DNA of 64,000 nucleotides from Thermomonospora catenispora (GCF_006363815.1 NZ_RRYT01000001.1:21530-85529); one strand, 5' to 3'; shown: positions 46,629-55,841, counted from the stretch's first letter. Notes: generated by a model from the letters alone, not told the origin. Program-made: numbers and translations.

Positions 46629-47880
46629 GCAGGCGGCGCCCGTCAAGGACACCGCGACCGGCGAACCCCCGCGGCCCGGACGGTTCCGCCGGTTGGCCGC
46701 GCAGATCGCGGCCGGGCCGCCGTGGGTGGTCACGGTCCTGTCGATCCTGCTGGCCATGCTGGTCGGCGCGGTGCTGATCATCGCGTCCGACCAGGAGGCC
46801 ACCGCGGCGTTCGGGTACTTCTTCGCCCGGCCCGGCGACTCGATCAGCGCCTCCTGGGACGCGGTGTCCACCGCCTACCAGGCGCTGCTGCGCGGCGCGA
46901 TCTTCAACCCGGACTCCGCCTCCACGGTCACCGACGCGCTGCGGCCGATCAGCGAGACGCTCACCGAGGCCACCCCGCTGATCTTCGGCGGGCTGGCGGT
47001 CGGGCTGGCGTTCCGCGCCGGGCTGTTCAACATCGGCGGCCAGGGCCAGCTGATCATGGGCGCGATCGCCACCACCTGGGTCGGCTTCACCCTCGACGCC
47101 CCGGCGGTCATCGCGCTGCCCGCGGCGATCCTGGCCGGGCTGGGCGGCGGCGCCCTGTACGGCGGGCTGGTCGGCTGGCTCAAGGCGCGCACCGGGGCGC
47201 ACGAGGTGATCGTCACGATCATGCTCAACTACGTGGCGTTCCTGCTGCTGGGCTATCTGATCGGCAGCGAGGCGTTCCGCGACCCGGACAACCCGCAGCC
47301 GGTCTCCAAGCCGGTGAACGAGGCGGCGCGGCTGCCGCACCTGTTCGGCGATTCGCTGCGGGTGAACGCCGGGCTGCTGCTGGCGCTGGCCGCGGTGGTC
47401 TTCGCCTGGTGGCTGCTCAACCGGTCCACGCTGGGCTTCCAGCTCCGCACGGTGGGCGCCAACCCCAACGCCGCCCGCACCGCGGGGATGAGCGTCGGCT
47501 ACGGGCAGACCATGGCGATGCTGATCTCCGGCGGGCTGATGGGCCTGGTCGGGGTGTCGCAGGTGCTCGGCACCGCCAACGCCAACAACGCCCTCACCCA
47601 GCAGATCGACGCCGGGCTCGGGTTCACCGCGATCACCGTGGCGCTGCTGGGCCGGGCCTCCCCGGTCGGCACCGTGGCGGCGGCGCTGCTGTTCGGGGCG
47701 CTGCAGGCGGGAGGCCGCGAGATGCAGGCGGCGGCCGGCGTCTCGATCGAGATCGTCACCGTCATCCAGGCCCTGATCGTGCTGTTCGTGGCCGCCCCGG
47801 CGCTGGTGCGCGGCATCTTCCGGCTGCGCGGCGAGGGCGAGGGGTCCACCGGTCTGCTGGCGAAGGGATGGAACGGCTGA
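46621..47880 (+). CDS. ABC importer permease, nucleoside type (first)
   Basis: This 419-residue permease of the BPD-transp-2 family has about ten hydrophobic segments, including VTVLSILLAMLVGAVLII at the start. The conserved ATPLIFGGLAVGLAFRAGLFNIGGQGQL loop is typical of nucleoside (YufP/NupP-like) permeases. Its ATG overlaps the ATPase gene, so the two are translationally coupled. It would pair with the next gene to form the membrane channel. Confidence 0.93.
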   Translation: MSEQAAPVKDTATGEPPRPGRFRRLAAQIAAGPPWVVTVLSILLAMLVGAVLIIASDQEATAAFGYFFARPGDSISASWDAVSTAYQALLRGAIFNPDSASTVTDALRPISETLTEATPLIFGGLAVGLAFRAGLFNIGGQGQLIMGAIATTWVGFTLDAPAVIALPAAILAGLGGGALYGGLVGWLKARTGAHEVIVTIMLNYVAFLLLGYLIGSEAFRDPDNPQPVSKPVNEAARLPHLFGDSLRVNAGLLLALAAVVFAWWLLNRSTLGFQLRTVGANPNAARTAGMSVGYGQTMAMLISGGLMGLVGVSQVLGTANANNALTQQIDAGLGFTAITVALLGRASPVGTVAAALLFGALQAGGREMQAAAGVSIEIVTVIQALIVLFVAAPALVRGIFRLRGEGEGSTGLLAKGWNG

Positions 47881-47881
47881 G

Positions 47882-49174
47882 ATGAGCGACACGCTGACCC
47901 CCTCGGCGGGGCCGGCCGCGGCCACCGCCGCCGCCACCGACCGGGGCCACTGGTACGTCGGCGGGGCCATGACCCTGGCGGGCCTGTACGGACTGTGGGC
48001 GTTCGGGCTCGGCAGCCGCACCGACGACGGCGCGCAGGCCACCTTCAGCTGGAACCTGGTGGGCGGCCAGGGCCTCCAGGTCCCCGATCTGACCGTGCCC
48101 GCCGCGCCCACCGCGATCGTGCTGTCGCTGGTGTGCGTGGCGGTGGGGCTGCTGCGGATCGCGCTGCGGCTGACCGGCCGCCGCCGCGTCGCCGCCACCA
48201 CCGTCCATCTGGTGGCGTTCGTGGCGGCGTTCCTGGTGTGGGCGACCGCCGGGCACAGCCTGAACTTCACCTCGGTGCTGAACGCGACGGTGCTGGCGGC
48301 GACCCCGCTGATCCTGGGGGCGCTGTGCGGTGTGCTGTGCGAGCGCTCGGGCGTGATCAACGTCGCGATCGAAGGGCAGTTCCTGGTCGGGGCGTTCGCC
48401 GCCGCGTTCTTCGCGTCGATCACCGACAGCCTGTGGGTCGGGCTGGTCGCCGGGTGCCTGGGGGGCGGTCTGCTGGGGGCGATGCTGGCGGTGTTCGCCA
48501 ACCGCTACCTGGTGCAGCAGGTGGTCCTGGGCGTGGTCATCAACCTGTTCGCGGCGGGCCTGACGGGCTTTCTGTACGAGCGGCTGATGCAGACCAACCC
48601 CGAGTACAACAAGACGATGACGTTCGGGGCGATCGACATCCCGCTGCTGTCGGACCTGCCGGTGATCGGCCCGGTGCTGTTCGGGCAGAACATCGTCTTC
48701 TACCTGATGATCGTGCTGATCGCCGTGGTGCAGATCGGGCTGTTCCACACCCGGTGGGGCCTGCGCACCCGGGCGGTCGGCGAGCACCCCACCGCCGCCG
48801 ACACCGTCGGGATCCGGGTGGTGGGCATGCGCTACTGCAACGTCATCCTCGGCGGCCTGATCGCGGGCCTGGGCGGCGTGTGGCTGACCATCGGGCTGAA
48901 CATCACCTTCAACAAGAACATGGCCGCCGGCCAGGGCTTCATCGCGCTGGCCGCGCTGATCTTCGGCCGCTGGTCTCCGCTGGGCGCGGTGTCGGCCGCC
49001 CTGCTGTTCGGCTTCGCCGGCGGCGTCTCGGTGTCCCTGCAGCCGCTGGAGACCCCGGTGCCGACCGCGTTCTTGAGCATGACGCCGTATCTGGCCACCA
49101 TCTTCGCCGTGGCCGGCCTGGTGGGCGCCGTCCGCGCTCCCGCCGCGGACGGCATCCCCTACACCAAGAGGTGA
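47882..49174 (+). CDS. ABC importer permease, nucleoside type (second)
   Basis: This 430-residue partner permease (YufQ/NupQ-like) has the conserved ATPLILGALCGVLCERSGVINVAIEGQFLVGAF segment and about eight to ten membrane helices. It starts one base after the stop of the first permease. The first 90 residues, with two extra helices, form an N-terminal extension seen in actinobacterial members. It closes the importer operon and is followed by a strong terminator. Confidence 0.93.
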   Translation: MSDTLTPSAGPAAATAAATDRGHWYVGGAMTLAGLYGLWAFGLGSRTDDGAQATFSWNLVGGQGLQVPDLTVPAAPTAIVLSLVCVAVGLLRIALRLTGRRRVAATTVHLVAFVAAFLVWATAGHSLNFTSVLNATVLAATPLILGALCGVLCERSGVINVAIEGQFLVGAFAAAFFASITDSLWVGLVAGCLGGGLLGAMLAVFANRYLVQQVVLGVVINLFAAGLTGFLYERLMQTNPEYNKTMTFGAIDIPLLSDLPVIGPVLFGQNIVFYLMIVLIAVVQIGLFHTRWGLRTRAVGEHPTAADTVGIRVVGMRYCNVILGGLIAGLGGVWLTIGLNITFNKNMAAGQGFIALAALIFGRWSPLGAVSAALLFGFAGGVSVSLQPLETPVPTAFLSMTPYLATIFAVAGLVGAVRAPAADGIPYTKR

Positions 49175-49181
49175 CCCGACC

Positions 49182-49226
49182 CGTCGCCGCCGGGACGCGC
49201 CCCCGCGTCCCGGCGGCGACGGCTTT
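49182..49226. terminator. 18-bp terminator after the nucleoside importer
   Basis: CGTCGCCGCCGGGACGCG (49182-49199) pairs perfectly with 49204-49221 across a 4-nt loop and is followed by GCTTT. It ends the importer operon eight bases after the last stop. Confidence 0.8.
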
Positions 49227-49301
49227 CCGGCACGGGATCCGCCCCCGCGCCCGGGCGGTCCGGCCGGCCCCGGCCCGGTCACCGCCCGCCGGGCCGGGCG
49301 G

Positions 49302-50066
49302 TCAGGCGCCGCCGGTGACGGTGACGACCTGGCCGGTGATCCCGGTGTTGGCGGCCGAGGCCAGGAAGACCACCGGGGCGGCGACCTCGGCGGCGGTCAG
49401 CAGGCGGCCGATGGGCGCCAGGGCGCTGTAGTGGTCGGCCCACCGGTCGGTGATGAAGCCGTTGGTGTCGGTGCGGGTCAGACCCGGCATGACGACGTTG
49501 GACAGGATGTCGCCGTCCTTGCCGAGCGAGAACGCCAGCGAGCGGCTGAATCCGTGCAGCGCCGCCTTGGCCGCCGCGTAGTACTCGCTGCCCGCCGCGC
49601 CGTCCGTGGCCAGGCTGGAGGAGATGTGCACCATGCGGCCCCATCCCCGCCACCGCATCACCGGGGTGACCTCGCGGCTCAGCCGGATCGCGCCCTCGAC
49701 GTTGTGGCGGACCACGGCCTGCCAGGCCTCCTCGGGCACCGTCTCGTACCGGTCCTCGGAGTCGGGGGCGTCCGCGCCCCAGTGCACGGCGTTGTTGACC
49801 AGCACGTCGATCCGCCCGGTCCAGTCCGTCGCGGCGCGGGCCAGGGCGGCGGCCGACGCCGGATCGGCCATGTCGTGGCGGACCGCCAGCGCCCGGCCGC
49901 CGGCCTGCTCGATCTCCTTGGCCAGCCGTTCGGCCCGGTCCTGCGCCCTGTGGTAGGCGAGCACCACGTCCGCGCCCTCGGCGCCGAAGGCGCGGGCGAT
50001 CTCACGGCCGATGCCGCCCGACGCTCCGGTGACGATCACGGTCCGGCCGTTCAGTCCAAGATCCAT
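49302..50066 (-). CDS. Short-chain dehydrogenase/reductase
   Basis: This 254-residue classical SDR has the cofactor loop VTGASGGIGREIARAFG, the NNAVHWG variant of the NNAG motif, catalytic Ser in ISSSLATDG and YYAAAKAAL, giving the Tyr-x-x-x-Lys pair. The basic residue after the first loop strand is unclear, so NADP or NAD use is not set. It is divergent from an XRE regulator at 50195, which probably controls it. Confidence 0.92.
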   Translation of the reverse strand: MDLGLNGRTVIVTGASGGIGREIARAFGAEGADVVLAYHRAQDRAERLAKEIEQAGGRALAVRHDMADPASAAALARAATDWTGRIDVLVNNAVHWGADAPDSEDRYETVPEEAWQAVVRHNVEGAIRLSREVTPVMRWRGWGRMVHISSSLATDGAAGSEYYAAAKAALHGFSRSLAFSLGKDGDILSNVVMPGLTRTDTNGFITDRWADHYSALAPIGRLLTAAEVAAPVVFLASAANTGITGQVVTVTGGA

Positions 50067-50194
50067 CTCAGCGACTCCCTGTCGTTCGTCGATGGATCCA
50101 CCGTGCGTCCGCCGGAACGGGGCAACCAGACCGCGCCGATCCTGGCCCCGACAGGGCCAGGATCGGCGGCCCGTCGGCGGGTTAGCGTGAGGGC

Positions 50195-51052
50195 ATGAGC
50201 GGCAACGAGCTGGGCGAGTTCATCAGGTCCCGTCGCGAGGCGATCACCCCCGACCAGGTGGGGCTGCCGACCGGTCCCCGCCGGCGCACCCCCGGGCTGC
50301 GCCGGTCGGAGCTGGCCACCCTCGCCGGGATCAGCGTGGAGTACCTGACCCGCCTCGAGCAGGGACGCGACCGGAATCCGTCGTTCCAGGTCCTCGGGGC
50401 GCTGGCCGACGCGCTGCGGCTGTCCACCGCCGACCGGGAGATCCTGCACCGCACGGCCAAGGCGATGCACGGCCCCGGCATGTGCATGTTCCGGGCGCAG
50501 CCGCCGTCCCGCACCGTCCGCCCGACCCTGCGGGCCCTGCTGGAGCGCCTCGAGCCCACTCCCGCCGTCGTCCTCAACCGGCTGAACGACGTCCTCGCCC
50601 ACACCGTGGCCTTCGAACGCCTCACCGGGCCGCTCGGGCTGCTGGACGGCGACCCGCCCAACGTGACCCGCCATGTGTTCACCGATCCGCGGGCCCGCGC
50701 CGCCTATCCCGAGTGGGACCGGGTCGCCGACGAGCAGGTCGCCTGCCTGCGCACCGAGACCACCGGGAACGACCCGCACGCGGCGGCGTTCATCGACGAG
50801 CTGTCCCTGGTGGTGGGCGCCCCGTTCACCTCCCGTCTGCAGGGCGTCCCGAGCCCGCCCCCGCGCACCGGCGTCCTCCGCCTCGTCCATCCGGAGGCCG
50901 GCGAGCTGCGCCTGGCGTACGAGACCCTCGCCGTGTCCGCCGACGACGGCCAGCGCCTGCTCGCCTACCTCCCGGCCGACGAGTCCGCCTCCACGGCCCT
51001 GGACCGGCTCACCGGCCGCCGTCCCGGCACCCTCCGCGCCGTGGCCACCTGA
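50195..51052 (+). CDS. XRE-family regulator with MmyB-like ligand domain
   Basis: This 285-residue protein has an N-terminal helix-turn-helix (about 5-80; RTPGLRRSELATLAGISVEYLTRLEQGR, a signature of this actinobacterial family). A MmyB-like PAS-type ligand domain follows (about 105-270; PAVVLNRLNDVLAHTVAFERL). In many cases such regulators control an adjacent divergent oxidoreductase, here the SDR at 50066. The 128-bp gap would contain the operator; I see no clear dyad. Confidence 0.9.
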   Translation: MSGNELGEFIRSRREAITPDQVGLPTGPRRRTPGLRRSELATLAGISVEYLTRLEQGRDRNPSFQVLGALADALRLSTADREILHRTAKAMHGPGMCMFRAQPPSRTVRPTLRALLERLEPTPAVVLNRLNDVLAHTVAFERLTGPLGLLDGDPPNVTRHVFTDPRARAAYPEWDRVADEQVACLRTETTGNDPHAAAFIDELSLVVGAPFTSRLQGVPSPPPRTGVLRLVHPEAGELRLAYETLAVSADDGQRLLAYLPADESASTALDRLTGRRPGTLRAVAT

Positions 51053-51096
51053 CGGCCGCCGGAGACCTCCCGGCGGCCGCCGGGGCGGCCGGGCGG

Positions 51097-51894
51097 TCAG
51101 GACCGCCGCTGGTAGGCGCGCAGGGACAGCGGCATGAAGATCGCCATCAGCAGCACGGACCAGCCGATCGTGGCGAGGATCGGGTGGGCCACGGGCCAGG
51201 CGGCGTCGGCCGTGGGGGCGCCGGGATTGCCGAACAGGTCACGGCAGGCGGCGGTGGCGGCGCTGACCGGGTTCCAGTCGGCGATCACGCGCAGCACGGC
51301 CGGCATCCCCTCGGTGGGCACGAACGCGTTGGACAGCATGGTGATCGGGAACAGCAGCGGCACCATCTGGTCGGCGACCTGCTCGTTCTTGACCCGGAAC
51401 CCCAGGTAGCAGCCCACCCAGCTCAGCGCGTACCGCAGCAGCACCAGCAGCGCGAACGCCGCCAGGGCGCGCAGCGGCCCCTCGTGGGGCCGCCAGCCGA
51501 CCAGCAGGCCCATCCCCGCCATGATGCTCAAATTGAGCAGCCCGGACGGCACGTCCGCGCCGGTCTGGCCGAACGGCACCGCCAGCCGCGACATCGGCAG
51601 TGAGCGGAGCCGGTCCATCACCCCGCGCGAGGCGTCGGTGGCCACCTTGAGGGTCATCGCCATCATCGAGCTGAAGGTGATCATCGCGAACAGCCCCGGC
51701 ATCAGGTACTCGCGGTAGCCGCCCCCTCCGGGCACCTTGATCGCGCTGCCCATGATGTAGCCGAACATCAGCACCATCAGGGCGGGGAAGATCAGCGACG
51801 CGACCAGTTCGCCGGGCTCGTGCCGCATCTGGCGCAGCTCCCGCTCGACCAGAGTGAGACCGTCCGTGATCGTCCAGCGCAGCGACGTGCCCAT
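51097..51894 (-). CDS. ABC-2 type exporter permease (DrrB-like)
   Basis: This 265-residue permease has six hydrophobic segments and the ABC-2 layout: an N-terminal cytoplasmic start (LTLVERELRQMRHEPGEL), LIFPALMVLMFGYIMGSAI, LMPGLFAMITFSSMMAMTL, and the C-terminal SNAFVPTEGMPAVLRVIADWNP loop, typical of DrrB. ATG 51894 shares its first base region with the ATPase stop. The permease is intact, but its ATPase is split by the integrative element, so the exporter should be inactive while the element is in place. Confidence 0.92.
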   Translation of the reverse strand: MGTSLRWTITDGLTLVERELRQMRHEPGELVASLIFPALMVLMFGYIMGSAIKVPGGGGYREYLMPGLFAMITFSSMMAMTLKVATDASRGVMDRLRSLPMSRLAVPFGQTGADVPSGLLNLSIMAGMGLLVGWRPHEGPLRALAAFALLVLLRYALSWVGCYLGFRVKNEQVADQMVPLLFPITMLSNAFVPTEGMPAVLRVIADWNPVSAATAACRDLFGNPGAPTADAAWPVAHPILATIGWSVLLMAIFMPLSLRAYQRRS

Positions 51895-52737
51895 CAGGCG
51901 GCCTCCCCCTCGGTCGCGGCGGCGTCCGTCTCCCGGGCGGTCCGGCCGGTCAGGTGCAGGAAGACCTCGTCCAGGGACGGACGGCGCAGGGCGATGTCGG
52001 CGAGGGCGATCCCGGCGCGGTCGAGCTCGCGGACGGCGTCGGCGAGCCGCAGGTCGGCCGGGGCCGGGGCGGTCAGCCGGCGCTGGTCGGACGCCGCGGG
52101 GTCGGTTCCGGTGATGCGGGCCAGCACGGCCGACGCCGCGGGCAGCGCGTCGGCGTCGGCCAGCTCCACCTCGATCCGGCCGCCGAGGTCGGCCTTGAGC
52201 TCCTCGGGCGTGCCCTGGCCGATCACCCGGCCGTGGTCGATCACCACGACGTCGTCGGCGAGCCGGTCGGCCTCCTCCAGGTACTGGGTGGTGAGCAGCA
52301 CGGTGGTGCCGTCGGCCGCCAGCGCGCGGACGGCGTCCCAGATCTCGCCGCGGCTGCGGGGGTCCAGCCCGGTGGTGGGCTCGTCCAGGAACAGCACCCG
52401 CGGGGTGACGAGCAGGCTGGCGATCAGGTCCAGGCGGCGGCGCATCCCGCCGGAGTAGGTGCCCGCCACCCGGTCGGCCGCCTCCGTCAGGCCGAAGCGT
52501 TCCAGCAGCTCGTCGGCGCGCCGCCGGGCCCGCGCCCGGGACAGGTGGTGCAGGCGGCCGAACATCTGCAGGTTCTCCCGGCCGGTCAGCCGCTCGTCCA
52601 CGGCGGCGTACTGCCCGGCCAGCCCGATGAGGGCGCGCACCCGGTCGGCCTCGCGCACCACGTCGTGCCCGGCGATCCGGGCGCGCCCGGCGTCGGGGCG
52701 GGCGAGGGTGGCCAGGATCCGCACCGTCGTGGTCTTG
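51894..52737 (-). pseudogene. DrrA-like exporter ATPase, 3' part, split by the integrative element
   Basis: This is about 87% of a daunorubicin-resistance-type ABC ATPase, starting just inside the Walker A motif (KTTTVRILATLARPDAG). Present are the Q-loop (IGLAGQYAAVDERLTG), signature YSGGMRRRLDLIASL, Walker B VLFLDEPTTGLD, the D-loop and the C-terminal DrrA-specific domain ending RPSLDEVFLHLTGR. The first 43 codons lie at 61329-61456. Joining the two at CCGG gives LLGPNGSGKTTT, a perfect Walker A, and a 323-residue protein, the usual DrrA length. Confidence 0.93.
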
Positions 52738-52741
52738 CCGG
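52738..52741. other. attL core of the integrative element
   Basis: CCGG at 52738-52741 is the left junction. To its left is the exporter gene (GGTCTTG), to its right element DNA (CCCCCCGGACAGACC). The same four bases recur at 61329-61332, and they are the only homology between the junctions, as expected for a large serine integrase acting on a 2-bp core within them. Confidence 0.88.
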
Positions 52742-52836
52742 CCCCCCGGACAGACCTGTTGGGACCTCAGCCGAACACCCGGGCCGCTGGGAGTGACAAC
52801 GCCCCCGGTAGCCCGCCTAGCTGGGGAGACGCACAC

Positions 52837-54516
52837 ATGACCGTGCCGACGCTCGCGGAATCCGCCATTACCTATGACCGCCCGGCGGTCGTGATCTACA
52901 TCCGTCTGTCGCGGGACGCGGACGACTCCACGTCTGTCGAGTCGCAGCGGGAGTTGTGTGAGGAGTACGCGGCCCGCATGGGGTGGCGAGTGATCGCGGT
53001 GTACGAAGACGTTGACGTGTCTGGGGCAACGCGACTGGAGGACCGGCCCGGCATGTCCCGCGTGCTGGACCTGCTCGCCGCGCGCCGCGTCCGCTACGTG
53101 CTGGCGTGGAAGCTGGACCGTTTCGCCCGTTCGATGATCGAATTCGGCCGGTTCATGGCCGCGCTTTCTCTCGCAGGTGCGGAGGGCATCACCACCGATG
53201 GCGTTCTCTCGCCGGGCGGTTCCGCGACGGTCGGAAAGATCATGGCGGCCATCGCGGAAATTGAGCGCGACATGATCATTGCCCGCACGGTCACCGCGAA
53301 AGACCGGCTCCGCAAGCAAGGCCGCTGGCCGGGTGGTAAGGCACCGTACGGGTTCCGGATCGTCAAGCGGGACGGCGGTAAATACCTCGACATTGATCCG
53401 GAGACCGGCCCGCGTGTCCGCGAAATGGTCCGCCGCGTGATCGCGGGGACGCGAATTGAAACGCTTGTGGACGAGCTGAACGCGGCGGGTGTTTTGGCCC
53501 CGTCCGCGTATGGGCGCGTGCAACGGGGCCGGCCTCCGGAGAACTCGCGTACCGGCAAGCTTCCGAAGTGGACCGCGACCGCCCTTAAGGATCTGCTCAT
53601 GAGCCCGACCCTTACCGGAACGCTCATGCATGACCCGCGTCCGCAGCATGAGAAAACGGACGCGAACGGCAAGCGCGTCAAGGCTCGCGCTAAGGATCTG
53701 CGACCCGTGCTGGACGCGGAGGGCCGCGTGGTCAAGGTCGGCCCGGAACTGATCTCTGAGGCGGAACACCTCCGCGTGCGCGAAGCGCTCAAATCCCGTA
53801 GCGTCCCCATGGGTGCGCGCGCCACAGACACCATGCTTTTGCACATCGCGGAATGCGCGGGGTGCGGTCACGCGATGTACACCAACTTTCACCGCAACAA
53901 GGGCTACAGCACGTACCGATGCGCCAACAAGGATTGCACGGCCCATGCGTTCATCGCGGACAAGCTGATTGAGCCCTACGTGGCTTCCGAAGTGCTCGCC
54001 GCTATCGGCGCGTTCCGGCCCCTGATCAAGGCGGCCGAAGTCGCGGACGTGTCCGCGGAAATCGCACGCGACCGGGCGGCCGTCGAGTCGCTTTCCGAAG
54101 CGCTCGTCACGCTGCCCGCCGGTTCTCCCGCGTGGGACGCGGTGATGGCCCAGCTCACCGCGACTAACAAGCGGCTCGCAAAGCTGGAGGAACAGCAGGC
54201 GCGCGCGGGTGAAGCGACGTGGGTTCCGGCCCCGACCACGTTCGCGGAGGACTGGCACGCGGCCCCGGACGATTCCGCGCGGCGGGCGCTGCTGCGCATG
54301 GCGGGTGTCCGCGTGACGGTCCGCAAGGCGGCCCCGGGGCTCACGGTCGCGGACCGCGTAACGGTGGAGATCACCAACCCTGACGCGCTGGCGGTGGCGG
54401 ACACGTTGGACGCCATCGCGACCGAGGAGACGACGCTCAACACCCCGGCGGCGGACGCGGCCCGGAACGCGGCGAGCGTGCGGGGCGTGCGGCTCCAGGT
54501 GGACACCGCCGCATAG
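52837..54516 (+). CDS. int: Large serine recombinase (integrase)
   Basis: This 559-residue site-specific recombinase has a resolvase catalytic domain (about 15-165; catalytic Ser in YIRLSRDADD, then SVESQRELCEEYA and the Arg-containing LDRFARSM). The recombinase domain follows (about 180-320; GKAPYGFRI), then a zinc ribbon (about 350-385; CAGCGHAMYTN and CANKDC) and a coiled-coil region (about 415-455). The start ATG 52837 is 95 bp from the left core, the usual place for such integrases. No separate excision factor (RDF) is recognised; one of the small proteins might act as one. Confidence 0.96.
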   Translation: MTVPTLAESAITYDRPAVVIYIRLSRDADDSTSVESQRELCEEYAARMGWRVIAVYEDVDVSGATRLEDRPGMSRVLDLLAARRVRYVLAWKLDRFARSMIEFGRFMAALSLAGAEGITTDGVLSPGGSATVGKIMAAIAEIERDMIIARTVTAKDRLRKQGRWPGGKAPYGFRIVKRDGGKYLDIDPETGPRVREMVRRVIAGTRIETLVDELNAAGVLAPSAYGRVQRGRPPENSRTGKLPKWTATALKDLLMSPTLTGTLMHDPRPQHEKTDANGKRVKARAKDLRPVLDAEGRVVKVGPELISEAEHLRVREALKSRSVPMGARATDTMLLHIAECAGCGHAMYTNFHRNKGYSTYRCANKDCTAHAFIADKLIEPYVASEVLAAIGAFRPLIKAAEVADVSAEIARDRAAVESLSEALVTLPAGSPAWDAVMAQLTATNKRLAKLEEQQARAGEATWVPAPTTFAEDWHAAPDDSARRALLRMAGVRVTVRKAAPGLTVADRVTVEITNPDALAVADTLDAIATEETTLNTPAADAARNAASVRGVRLQVDTAA

Positions 54517-54556
54517 CCTGCCCATAGCGCACTGAGCGGCCCGCAGACGGCCGCAG

Positions 54557-54598
54557 ACGACCCCCGGTGACCCGCAGAGGGTGCCGCCGGGGGTTCGT
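54557..54598. terminator. Hairpin terminator after the integrase gene
   Basis: CCCCCGG (54561-54567) pairs with CCGGGGG (54587-54593); flanking ACGA/TTCGT extends the stem with one bulge. It lies 45 bp after the integrase stop. A GT-rich but short tail follows. Confidence 0.65.
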
Positions 54599-54752
54599 CG
54601 TGTCGGCGGAGCCTGGCAGCGGTCCGCGAGGCACGGCCGCGCCGACCGTCGCGGGCACGGCCGCGAGCATCACGCACGGCCGCGCCACGCGGCCCCGGCT
54701 CGCGGAGGGGTGCCGGGGCCGTCTGCCCGCGCACCGTCACGGAGGGTGGAGC

Positions 54753-54905
54753 GCCGCTAGACGTTCTGTCGAGGGAGGATGACGAAGTGACGAAATGACG
54801 AGCGGTCGGGTACTACCTATAGCGCTATAGAGTTAAACCCAACTCGCTTTCATTTCGTCACTTTGTCATTTCCGCAGGTCAGTGCCTTACCCCTCCGTGG
54901 GGCGG
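54753..54905. repeat. Direct repeat R1 with iteron-like arms and 14-bp palindrome
   Basis: First of two about 150-bp copies. The centre is the perfect palindrome CTATAGCGCTATAG (54817-54830) behind GGTCGGGTACTAC. On the left are three tandem units of the form TGACGAAN (54780-54802); on the right the same units appear inverted (TCATTTCG, TCACTTTG, TCATTTC, 54850-54872). GTGACGAAATGA (54787-54798) and TCATTTCGTCAC (54850-54861) are perfectly inverted. The layout resembles iterons of a replication origin or a multi-site operator. No reading frame is credible here. Confidence 0.85.
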
Positions 54906-54948
54906 GCTGCCCCACTCACGCATGGTCACAGAGAGTAGGATGCCGCTA

Positions 54949-55092
54949 GACGCTCCGTCAAGAGCGATGGCGAAATGACGAAATGACAAGAGGTCGGGTA
55001 CTACCTATAGCGCTATAAGGACAAACCCAACTCAAAGTCATTTCGTCATTCCGTCATGGCCGCAGGTCAGCGGGCCGCCCCCCTCCGCGGGG
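54949..55092. repeat. Direct repeat R2, second copy of the iteron/palindrome module
   Basis: This copy is offset by 188 bp from R1. The conserved block runs from GCCGCTAGACG to GGGGCGGC. The centre is TATAGCGCTATA (55006-55017) behind GGTCGGGTACTACC, flanked by TGGCGAAA-TGACGAAA-TGACAAG on the left and TCATTTCG-TCATTCCG-TCAT on the right. Arms and centre are conserved while intervening bases differ, suggesting selection on the protein-binding units. Confidence 0.85.
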
Positions 55093-55431
55093 CGGCGGGA
55101 CGCGAAGCCTCGCCGCGCGGGGATGCCGGGGCGGGCACGCTCGCCGCGCCGACCGCCCAGCCTCGCGGAGGCACGGCCGCGAGGCATCGCCGGAACGGCC
55201 GCCCAGACGGCCCGGAAAACCGCCGAGAACCGCGAGGATGACCAGTCCCATACCCCGGAAACCGGGCGGGGGTCGGTCGCGCGTCTGCGGCCCGTACAGC
55301 GCCGCACGGCGAGCATATCGGTTCCGGGCCGGCCGTCGCGGGGGATATGAAACAAATCGGGTGAACATTTGCGCGGCTGGGGAGTGAGAACACCACTGCC
55401 CGCACGTCACGATTTCGCGGAGGGATGCCCT

Positions 55432-55584
55432 GTGGTCGTCAAGGTCCGCGAGGATGCGCCCGCGTGCCATCGCGCGGGATGCGCCAACCCCGCCAGGCTC
55501 GCCTACTACGGTGACCGCTTCCCGGTGTACTGCTCCCACGAATGCCGACGCCTGGATTGCCGTGCGAACCGCGGCACTCCGTAG
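55432..55584 (+). CDS. Small Cys-rich zinc-ribbon-like protein 1
   Basis: This 50-residue protein has Cys pairs in ACHRAGC and YCSHECRRLDC, with a basic C-terminus. GTG 55432 follows a CGGAGGGA site at eight bases. The form C-x4-C ... C-x3-C is shared, with variations, by two more tiny genes downstream, so a zinc-ribbon fold is likely. The function is unknown; DNA, RNA or protein binding are all possible. Confidence 0.65.
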   Translation: MVVKVREDAPACHRAGCANPARLAYYGDRFPVYCSHECRRLDCRANRGTP

Positions 55585-55681
55585 GAAGACGCGTGGGAGC
55601 GGTCGCGCCACATGATCGCACGGTGCGGCCGGATCATTCCGGGTATGCGGCCGGTGCGGTTCGCGGTGTGAAGGGGGCGGC

Positions 55682-55834
55682 GTGAAGGCTTGTGTGCATT
55701 GCGGTCGTGCGTTCGATCCTCGCGGCACGCGGGCGATCTTGTGCAGCGTCACATGTCGTGAGGGGCGCAGTCGCACGCGTAGGCGTGCGCGGTATCGCGC
55801 GCAGGTCCGAGCGCGGTACGCGGCTGGGGTGTAG
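55682..55834 (+). CDS. Small Cys-rich zinc-ribbon-like protein 2
   Basis: This 50-residue protein starts at GTG 55682. It has CVHCGRAFDPRG, then LCSVTCREGRSRTRRRARYR: a C-x2-C and C-x3-C pair followed by a very basic tail. A strong terminator follows eight bases after its stop, so this is the end of a short transcript with protein 1. The pattern is similar to that of protein 3. Short ORF, so some doubt remains, but the Cys spacing and the terminator support it. Confidence 0.65.
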   Translation: MKACVHCGRAFDPRGTRAILCSVTCREGRSRTRRRARYRAQVRARYAAGV

Positions 55835-55841
55835 TGCGTTC

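Noticed and set aside
54567..54782. 71-residue plus-strand frame after the integrase
   Set aside because: Arg/Gly-rich, overlaps a terminator and the start of repeat R1, and has no ribosome site.
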